Shown here: in pieces, positions 1-5,384 of the stretch | Position numbering within the stretch: position 1 is the stretch's first letter | Layout of the letters: the number at the start of each line of letters is the position of its first letter | Assembly: GCA_003221075.1 (NCBI GenBank) | Contig: QHUF01000337.1 | Coordinates: 1-5,384, forward strand | From: Gemmatimonadota bacterium | GTDB lineage: Bacteria; Gemmatimonadota; Gemmatimonadetes; Gemmatimonadales; GWC2-71-9 | DNA length: 5,384 bases | Direction of reading: 5' to 3' | Notes under the pieces: model-generated | Seen by the model: only the letters and a program-made list of their open reading frames with translations | Databases searched by the model: none | What the model was told of the DNA's origin: nothing | Program-made: the position numbers and the translations under genes

Positions 1-144
1 TTCGTCGTGTGGACGCAGAGTCGCTCGGGCTACGTTCCGTACGACGCTGGCTTCGACGTAGGACGCGACTTCGAGCGAGAGCTGTTCCTCGACCGGCCGA
101 CGAACGTCCTGCTGGTCAAGCTCAACTACTGGCTCAGTTTCTAA
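1..144 (+). CDS. C-terminal end of a DUF5916-like protein (5' partial)
   Basis: The frame is open from the first base and ends at TAA 142-144, giving 47 residues. The tail is rich in aromatic and charged residues and ends in LVKLNYWLSF, preceded by a GRDFERELF stretch. From memory this matches the extreme C-terminus of DUF5916 proteins, which carry an N-terminal carbohydrate-binding-like domain and a C-terminal predicted outer-membrane beta-barrel and are abundant in Gemmatimonadota and Bacteroidota. The terminal phenylalanine and alternating hydrophobic residues fit a last barrel strand. The start and most of the protein lie outside the window, so its function cannot be judged. Its stop codon overlaps the stop of the convergent pgi gene. 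Another outer-membrane barrel family with a similar last strand is the main alternative. Confidence 0.6.
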   Translation, partial: FVVWTQSRSGYVPYDAGFDVGRDFERELFLDRPTNVLLVKLNYWLSF

Positions 145-1368
145 GCGAGCCCACCCAGCTCCTCGAGGCGCGTCAGATGCACGTGCGCGACGCGCCGGCC
201 GCGCGCGAGCAGGGCCCGGACGTCGCCGCGCGCCTGGGCGTGATGCAACTGGCCGAATGTCCAGCCCATCGATGGGATCTCGAGATCCTCGCCGATATCC
301 GTCGTGATCACAAGAAACAGGCCGGTGTTGGGTCCGCCCTTGTGCAGTTGGCCGGTGGAGTGGAGGTAGCGCGGGCCAATACCGAGTGTCGAGGCGCAAC
401 CAAGTTTCTCGCCCCAGACAGCGCGCAGGTCCTGCAGCTGCACGAGGATCTCCGGCGTGGGCGGGACGTAAGCGAGAATGGCGACGTAGTCCCCCGGCCG
501 AGACCGCTTTCTGAGCTGCCCCGGCATCAGCGTGGGTAGGGGCGCGGCATGCTGCGCCCCTCCACCAGTCAGTTCGGCGCGGGCCAGCCGTTTCGCTTCC
601 TCGACATCGGGCTGATCGAATGGGTTCACGCCGAGCTGCTCGCCCAATGCTTGGGTAGCGTATTCCCAGCGGAGGAATTCGCCGCCGAGATCCAGTGGAT
701 CGGAGGAAAACGCGGTCGCATCTATCGATTTGCTCGATCCAGCGGGCCAGCGCGGCAAGTTGGGGGGGAGGCGTCACACGCAGTTTATCGGCTCCCGACT
801 TGGCCTTGGCGGCAATGGTGACACCCAACTTTTTTGCCGCTGCGATGTCGGTGTGGCCAGTACGCTCGAGCAACCTGCGCCCATCGATATTACCGAGCGC
901 CGCAGGGACCATTCCAACGGCGGTGAGCGCCGAATAGCGTCCACCCACGTCGGGTGGATGCGGGATGATCGCCCGGAACCGCCGCTCGCGGGCGAGGGCC
1001 TCGAGCGGCGTACCGGATTCGGTGATCGCGACGAACTGCTCGGGGCGCGCCCGGGCCATGAAGTAGTGGCAGAAGGCGAGCGTCTCGACGGTGTTGCCGG
1101 ACTTGCTCGAGACGACGAACAGCGTGTGGGCCAGATCGGCCGGGGACACCGCCGCACGCACCGCTTCCGGATTGGTGCTGTCCAGGACGTGCAGACTCCG
1201 CGCGCCGAACGTCTCGGCGAGCACGTCGGCAACGAGACTCGATCCGCCCATGCCGCACACGAGGGTGCGCGTCAGCCCGTCGGCGCGGACGGCCGCCGCG
1301 AGTGCGACGTGCTCGTCCCACTGCGCGAGCGATTCCTCCGGCGCACGCATCCATCTGAGCTGATTCAT
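141..1368 (-). pseudogene. pgi: Glucose-6-phosphate isomerase, disrupted by internal deletion and frameshift
   Basis: Intact homologues interconvert glucose-6-phosphate and fructose-6-phosphate in the cytoplasm. The ATG at 1368-1366 opens a frame starting MNQLRWMRAPEES. It shows the SIS-domain sugar-phosphate motifs GMGGSS (residues 39-44) and SSKSGNT (87-93), the GPI signature VGGRYS (141-146), and family-like sequence to WIEQ (210-213, near base 730). Homology then resumes in the +1 frame at DPLDLGGEF (about 701) and continues through NPFDQPDVEEAK, the second GPI signature, and HSTGQLHKGG to the TAG at 143-141. In this short GPI type, also found as the C-terminal half of Tal-Pgi fusions, WIEQ is normally followed by an AESTGK-like catalytic-Glu motif and about 50-65 residues before the DPxxLGGEF segment. 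None of that is present. No clear Shine-Dalgarno precedes the ATG. After the break, the N-terminal frame stays open to the window edge. Family identity is secure. Whether the break is real or an assembly fault is not decided. Confidence 0.85.
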
Positions 1369-1415
1369 TGGCGGGCAAACATAATGCGGATAAGTTAGGC
1401 TCGGAGTGTCCTGAA
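1369..1415. promoter_or_regulatory. Divergent intergenic region with candidate shared -10 element
   Basis: This 47-base gap between divergent pgi and the kinase is AT-richer than its surroundings. CATAAT at 1380-1385 could be a -10 box for the kinase. The opposite strand reads CATTAT over 1381-1386, a possible -10 for pgi that would leave a leader of only about six bases, consistent with its missing Shine-Dalgarno. No good -35 match is seen on either strand. GGAG at 1403-1406 lies nine bases before the kinase ATG at 1416 and is a plausible ribosome binding site that decides that start. Confidence 0.35.
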
Positions 1416-3584
1416 ATGATGCCGGTGAGCCGGTCCGCGCGCGTGTTGTTGAGCATCGCCGTCGTGTCGCTGGTGGCGATGGTGCTCCTGTACGCGTTCC
1501 CGGCGAGCGACCGGCGCACGCTCATCATCATCTCGGATATCTGCTGGGGCTGGGCAGCCGGGTTCGCAGCGTTCGCGTGCTTCGTATCCGCGCGCCGCGC
1601 TGCGACGTCGCAGCTCCGCCGTGCCTGGCAGTGGATCGGCGCCGGGTGCGGCGCGTTCTTCGCGGGCCAGCTGGTGTGGACGTACTACGACCTCTGGCAC
1701 GGAGCGCCGCGGCCATACCCTTCGCTGGCAGACATCGGTTTCCTCGGCATCTACGTATGCCTGATCGCCGGGGTGTTGACGCTGGTCCGCGGGCAACCGG
1801 CGCGCCGCGCCGACCCCGAACTGGCCCTCGATACCGTCCTCGTCACGTTCACCGTCGGTGCCTTCGCGTACGAGTTTCTGCTCGAGCCGTTGCTCCGCGA
1901 CCCGACGCCGGTCTCGCCGCTGGCCCTCCTCACGAGCATCGGCTGGTCCGTCGGCGCCGTCGCGGTTTTATGGATCATCCTGATCCAGATGCTGCGGCGG
2001 CCGGTGTTCCCCGCGGCTACGGCAGCGTTGGTGTCCCCGGGGCTGATCGTGTTCGCAATCGGCAATGTCATTTACGCTGTTGTCGCGCTGCGCGGAACAT
2101 TTCAGGCGGGTGGCCCGCTGGACCTCACGTGGGACGCAGGACTGCTGATGATCGCCGCAGCCGCAGCGATCGTGCCCGACTACGCCCGGCACCTCGAACG
2201 GCACGCATCGACCAGGCCGGAACCGGGAATCACGACCCGCATCGTCGCCCTCGCCGTCGGGCTCGTGAGCATGACCGGCATGGCCATCTTCGCGATCCTA
2301 AAACCCCAAGGGGACGGCGATGATGCCATGATTATCGGCGTCGGGCTGGCGATCGTAGCCGCCCGCGTGGTCTACTCCCTCGGCGTGGATCGACGGTACG
2401 CGCGGGTCCTCGAAGACGAGGTCGCCAACCAGACCCGTTCGTTGATGAGCTCATTGAGCGCGACGGCGTCCGCGGAGCGCAATCTCCGCCTCCTCATGGA
2501 AGCGGTCCCCGACGCCATCACCGTGGTGGACCGTGACGGCTACGTGCTCGACGAAAACTCATCCGGCCGTGTGCTCGTCAACGCGTCTCCCGGCGAACCA
2601 CGCGAGAGCAGCGGCAAGCGATCGGCCCTGGCGTGGCTGGAGGGGACTGGTGCGCGCATTGCGCGCGAGAATCTGGCCGCGGCGTTCGACGGGGAGCTGC
2701 GACGCTTCGAAGTTCCGTTTCAGCGGCCCGATCGCAACGACGGCACCGCCCAGGTCCTCATCGCACCGGTGCGCGAAGGCGGCCGCATCCCCAAGGTGCT
2801 CGTCCTCGTCCGCGACATCACCGAGCAGCGGCGCACACAAACACAGCTGCAGCAGGCCGAGAAGCTCGCGGCGATGGGACAACTGGTGAGCGGCGTAGCC
2901 CACGAAATCAACAACCCCGCCGCCATCATCTCGGGATTCGCACAAACCCTGCTGCTCGATCAGCTCCCCCCCGATCAGCGCGAGACCGTCCAGATGATGT
3001 ATGACGAGGCGACACGGATCGGCCGTATCACCTCGAACCTGCTCGCCTTCGCGCGCGCGGGAAGCAAGGAGCGGACCCTCGTCGAGCTGAACGAAATCGT
3101 GCGCCGCACCTTCGCGCTGCGTTCATATCACCTGACCACACTCAACATCACAGTCAATCTCGAGCTCGACGAGGCGAACCCCAAGGCGTGGGCCAACGGA
3201 TCGGAAGTCCAGCAGCTCCTGCTCAATTTGCTGATCAACGCCGAGCAGGCGCTGACCAGGGTGCCGGAGCGCCGGGCCATCACGATTCGAACAATGGCCG
3301 GCGACGGCGTGGAGCTTCAGGTCGCCGACACCGGGCCCGGCATCCCGCGCGACATTCAGGAAAAAATCTTCGATCCCTTTTTTACGACCAAGCCGGAAGG
3401 CATGGGCTCCGGCCTCGGCCTATCCATCTGTTACGGGATTGTGCACGACCACGGCGGCCGGATCTCGGTGCACTCCGTGCCGGGCAATGGGGCGACGTTC
3501 ACAGTCTCGCTGCCGCGAGACGCGCGCACGCGCCAGCGCTCGACACCCCCGCCACCTTCCTCAAACGCCGCGGCATGCACGTGA
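1416..3584 (+). CDS. Membrane-bound PAS sensor histidine kinase (truncated from a hybrid kinase)
   Basis: The product of 722 residues is an inner-membrane sensor kinase that would autophosphorylate on histidine. About ten hydrophobic segments cover residues 9-325 (for example 9-29, 72-94, 105-124, 171-193, 204-225, 274-295), with YPSLADIGFL at 101-110. A short coiled linker (330-355) leads to a PAS domain (356-470, ending RDITEQRR). HisKA follows with the H-box GVAHEINNP (His496). HATPase_c has its N-box at NLLINAEQAL (Asn608), G1 DTGPGIP (Asp638), F-box FDPFFTTK (652 on), G2 GSGLGLS (664 on) and a final GNGATFTVSLP. All catalytic motifs are intact. The ATG at 1416 is preferred because GGAG lies nine bases upstream; an in-frame TTG at 1368 would overlap the pgi start. 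The last 22 or so residues, rich in Arg, Pro and Ser, look like out-of-frame read-through after a deletion, since a receiver domain follows immediately in another frame. The stimulus is unknown. Confidence 0.9.
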   Translation: MMPVSRSARVLLSIAVVSLVAMVLLYAFPASDRRTLIIISDICWGWAAGFAAFACFVSARRAATSQLRRAWQWIGAGCGAFFAGQLVWTYYDLWHGAPRPYPSLADIGFLGIYVCLIAGVLTLVRGQPARRADPELALDTVLVTFTVGAFAYEFLLEPLLRDPTPVSPLALLTSIGWSVGAVAVLWIILIQMLRRPVFPAATAALVSPGLIVFAIGNVIYAVVALRGTFQAGGPLDLTWDAGLLMIAAAAAIVPDYARHLERHASTRPEPGITTRIVALAVGLVSMTGMAIFAILKPQGDGDDAMIIGVGLAIVAARVVYSLGVDRRYARVLEDEVANQTRSLMSSLSATASAERNLRLLMEAVPDAITVVDRDGYVLDENSSGRVLVNASPGEPRESSGKRSALAWLEGTGARIARENLAAAFDGELRRFEVPFQRPDRNDGTAQVLIAPVREGGRIPKVLVLVRDITEQRRTQTQLQQAEKLAAMGQLVSGVAHEINNPAAIISGFAQTLLLDQLPPDQRETVQMMYDEATRIGRITSNLLAFARAGSKERTLVELNEIVRRTFALRSYHLTTLNITVNLELDEANPKAWANGSEVQQLLLNLLINAEQALTRVPERRAITIRTMAGDGVELQVADTGPGIPRDIQEKIFDPFFTTKPEGMGSGLGLSICYGIVHDHGGRISVHSVPGNGATFTVSLPRDARTRQRSTPPPPSSNAAACT

Positions 3585-3880
3585 TCGCGGTCGAGGACGG
3601 AGGCGACGCGCTGCGGGTGCTGCGCCGCGAGCGCTTCGATGTGATTGTGTCGGATGTGCGCATGCCCGGAATGAGCGGCGGCGAGTTCCTGGATCGGCTG
3701 CGCCGCGAGTATCCGGCGATGGTGAACCGCCTGATCTTCACCACGGGCGATACGTTCGCGAACGACACGTCGTCGCTGTTGAAAGACTCGGGTGTGCCGT
3801 CGCTGGTGAAGCCGTACGATTTCGCCAAGCTCGAAGACGTCCTGCGGCAGGTGGCGGACGCCGCTAAAACCGCGACTTGA
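3536..3880 (+). pseudogene. Receiver (REC) domain remnant lacking its first beta-strand
   Basis: This frame lies two bases on from the kinase frame. It matches a response-regulator receiver domain from ATFLKRRGMHVIAVEDG (helix 1 and strand 2) to the TGA at 3878-3880. The only convenient start is ATG 3575, which overlaps the kinase end by ten bases and gives 101 residues. Counting from that ATG, the phosphoacceptor is Asp27 in IVSDVRMPGMSG, the switch Thr is in FTTGD (Thr57), and the conserved Lys79 is in LVKPYDF. The xVLVVDDEP first strand, whose acidic pair binds magnesium, is missing, and no such sequence is found in any frame before 3536. A receiver without it should not fold or be phosphorylated normally. 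Receivers of this style are often fused to the C-terminus of PAS kinases, so the kinase and this piece were probably one hybrid kinase. A free-standing short protein is possible but less likely. Confidence 0.75.
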
Positions 3881-5384
3881 GACGGACCACCAGATCCGAC
3901 CGTCCAATGCCGTTCGCCGTCGGTACCAGGCTGAACCGCAGCGGCTCGGCATCCACCGCGAGGGCATCCAGCACCTGCTCCTCGACGGTCAGCTCGTAGT
4001 CTCCCGGCTTCACACCCATCAGATAGAACGCGCCGTCGTTGAACGTCACGAGCGTGCGCGGCATGCCGCTCCGCCGATCGGTGAGAATCAGCGTCACGCC
4101 ACCGACCCCCGCACCGCTGCGGACGACGCGACCCTCGATGATTCCCGCTTCGACGACCGGGATGTCGAGACTGCGGAAGCGATTGGGCCCCGGCACGATG
4201 CTCGTCCGCGCGTACAGCGGCACGAGCAAGGGCGAGTCCAGCGACGTCGAGTCGAGGCTTACGATGACCGGCTCGAAGGGCACGAGATCCCAGAGCCGAT
4301 ACGCGCCGTCCGAGTCGGTGCGGGTCGACAGCCACCCCACGAGCACCCGCGTGTTCGCGATCGCCGGTTCGCCCACGTCACGGATGCCGTTCGCGTTCAC
4401 GTCCATGAAGACGTGTCCCGACAGGCCGGAACGTTCGAGTGAGGGGCCGGGGGCCGCACCCAGCCGATTGGTCCGGCGGTCCCACAGCACCGAACCCTGC
4501 AGGAACTGCGTGGCGCTGACCGGCTGGCCCGGCGGCGCGAGCACCGATGTCACGGCGCGCATCGCCGAGAAGTACGACGTCACGGTCATCGTGTACGTGA
4601 GCCCCCCCCCGCCCCCCCCGGGGGCGTTGCCGCGCAGCCAGTTGGCGCCCACCTCGATACGCACCCCGCGCGTGAGGGAACGCGCCGCGAACGCGGACCA
4701 GGAGACGAGACCCGCCCGGCGCTCGATCTCCGCGTTGGTCCGCAGCAACACCTGACTCAGGAATCTGCCCCAGCGGGCCTGCGGCAACACGAACGTCGCG
4801 AGTCCGACGAACTCGCCGTGGGTTGCTCCCCCATGTTCGGTGCGCACGTACGGCAGGAGCCGCAATTCGTCGGTCTGCAGCGAGGCGCCGAGGCGCGTGC
4901 GCGTCAGCGCGCCGGCATCGGTGCTGATCCGCTCGAATCGCCCGTCGAGGAAGAAAAATCCGTTGCTCGTGTTGGGACGGAGGAATCCGGAGATGGTCCA
5001 CTGCGCGCGCCGCCCCGGCACGGCCAGCACCGACGCCGAATCCCGCGCAAAGTGGACGTACTCTCCTTCTAACCGCAGATCGACCGACGGCTCGTAGCGC
5101 AGCGCGCCGCGCACGAGTCCAGCGCCGATCACCTCGCTTTGGATCGCCCAGGCGTTGCTCGGATTTCCAACCAACGCCGCGTACGGATGCGTCCGGTCGG
5201 GAAGCGAGTCCCGCCAGAACTGGTCGAGTCCACCCTGCACGGTCCACCGCGCCGTGGCGCCGTAGCGCAGGTCGACATTCGTAGTCGCATTGCAGATAAA
5301 GGACGGCTGCGGGCAGCGGCCTGCCGAGAGTCCGTACTCGAACCGGCGCGCGGGGAGGAGCTCGGTGAGCACCCGATAGGTGCG
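3864..5384 (-). CDS. Outer-membrane beta-barrel protein with C-terminal SdrD/carboxypeptidase-regulatory-like domains (5' partial)
   Basis: The frame is open from the window edge to the TAG at 3866-3864, giving 506 visible residues; the start and any signal peptide lie outside. Roughly the first 315 residues alternate polar and hydrophobic residues with many aromatics, as in barrel strands (for example LRLEGEYVHF and NGFFFLDGRFERI). The opening RRFEYGLSAGRC segment recalls fimbrial-usher barrels, but this is only a weak resemblance. Near residue 323 is VFMDVNANGIRDVGEP, a D-x-N-x-N-G-x-x-D calcium-loop-like motif typical of SdrD B-like repeats, followed by DSDGAYRLWDL. A second Ig-like unit starts near GIIEGRVVRSGAGVGGVTL and includes DGAFYLMGVKPGDYELTV, the pattern of carboxypeptidase-regulatory-like domains. 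The protein ends LVVRLKSRF. It is probably an envelope protein for export, adhesion or surface structure; its substrate is unknown. The reading frame is uninterrupted, unlike its two neighbours. Confidence 0.75.
   Translation of the reverse strand, partial: RTYRVLTELLPARRFEYGLSAGRCPQPSFICNATTNVDLRYGATARWTVQGGLDQFWRDSLPDRTHPYAALVGNPSNAWAIQSEVIGAGLVRGALRYEPSVDLRLEGEYVHFARDSASVLAVPGRRAQWTISGFLRPNTSNGFFFLDGRFERISTDAGALTRTRLGASLQTDELRLLPYVRTEHGGATHGEFVGLATFVLPQARWGRFLSQVLLRTNAEIERRAGLVSWSAFAARSLTRGVRIEVGANWLRGNAPGGGGGGLTYTMTVTSYFSAMRAVTSVLAPPGQPVSATQFLQGSVLWDRRTNRLGAAPGPSLERSGLSGHVFMDVNANGIRDVGEPAIANTRVLVGWLSTRTDSDGAYRLWDLVPFEPVIVSLDSTSLDSPLLVPLYARTSIVPGPNRFRSLDIPVVEAGIIEGRVVRSGAGVGGVTLILTDRRSGMPRTLVTFNDGAFYLMGVKPGDYELTVEEQVLDALAVDAEPLRFSLVPTANGIGRSDLVVRLKSRF
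4602..4624. repeat. C9-G-C8-G5 homopolymer cluster
   Basis: On the + strand, nine C (4602-4610), one G, eight C (4612-4619) and five G (4620-4624) follow one another. On the coding strand of the outer-membrane protein this encodes a proline and six glycines in a predicted loop (NAPGGGGGGLTY). The frame stays open on both sides, so the count as given is in frame. Such tracts are prone to slippage in replication and in sequencing. Confidence 0.9.

Noticed and set aside
685..720. The pgi N-terminal frame contains CDRVFL just after the break, resembling the DDRVFV strand normally found in the missing segment.
   Set aside because: The same bases encode the ATAFSS to DPLDLGG region in the other frame, and the following residues are unlike the family. 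It is best explained as coincidence.
1..730. The N-terminal pgi frame stays open past the break to the start of the window, antisense to the DUF5916-like gene.
   Set aside because: The sequence after WIEQ is Arg/Pro-rich without family motifs. Stop-free shadow frames are common in GC-rich coding DNA, so this is not a long fused protein.
762..768. The G7 run in pgi as the cause of the frame change.
   Set aside because: Family-like sequence (LAALARWIEQ) continues in the original frame after this run, so the frame change lies further downstream.
1368..1415. A TTG start at 1368 extending the kinase by 16 residues.
   Set aside because: It overlaps the pgi start codon, lacks a ribosome binding site and adds a hydrophilic stretch before the first membrane helix. 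ATG 1416 has GGAG at a proper distance.
3543..3551. Programmed -1 frameshift on the CCCCC run to join kinase and receiver.
   Set aside because: A frame change alone would not restore the missing first strand of the receiver, and there is no typical slippery heptamer with a following hairpin.
4039..5247. Long open frames on both strands over the outer-membrane protein gene (such as 4039-4755 + and 4378-5247 -).
   Set aside because: Their translations are Arg/Ala/Pro-rich with no domain motifs and mirror the codon bias of the real gene. The same holds for the frames opposite pgi and the kinase.
1..5384. Search by eye for tRNA, CRISPR repeats, insertion sequences, attachment sites and terminators.
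   Set aside because: No repeated spacer pattern, cloverleaf, transposase motif, terminal inverted repeat or hairpin with T-run was recognised.

Overview
The window is dense, GC-rich bacterial DNA with five protein-coding units and almost no intergenic space. A Gram-negative origin is indicated by an outer-membrane beta-barrel protein. The tail of a DUF5916-type protein, a short single-domain phosphoglucose isomerase and the style of the sensor kinase together suggest Gemmatimonadota or a similar phylum. That assignment rests on recalled family patterns, not on a search.

Layout. Positions 1-144 (+) are the last 47 codons of a DUF5916-like protein. Its stop codon interlocks with that of a convergent glucose-6-phosphate isomerase gene (141-1368, -). 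This pgi gene is broken as written. The N-terminal half reads in one frame to about position 730 and the C-terminal half in another from about 701, and the family segment expected between them, with the catalytic glutamate, is absent. A 47-base divergent gap (1369-1415) separates pgi from a membrane histidine kinase (1416-3584, +) with about ten predicted membrane helices, a PAS domain, HisKA and HATPase_c. Directly after it, in a different frame, lies a receiver domain without its first beta-strand (about 3536-3880, +). The two pieces look like a former hybrid kinase cut by a second small deletion and frame change. The receiver reading frame overlaps convergently by 17 bases the 3' end of a large outer-membrane protein (3864-5384, -, N-terminus outside the window), which has a beta-barrel portion followed by two Ig-like or SdrD/carboxypeptidase-regulatory-like domains.

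No mobile element, RNA gene or CRISPR array is visible, and the genes do not form an obvious single pathway. The most notable observation is that two unrelated neighbouring genes each carry a deletion plus frame change at a conserved domain, within 2.9 kb, while the flanking genes read cleanly. Either this locus is decaying or the assembly is faulty here. I see no convincing new biological system.
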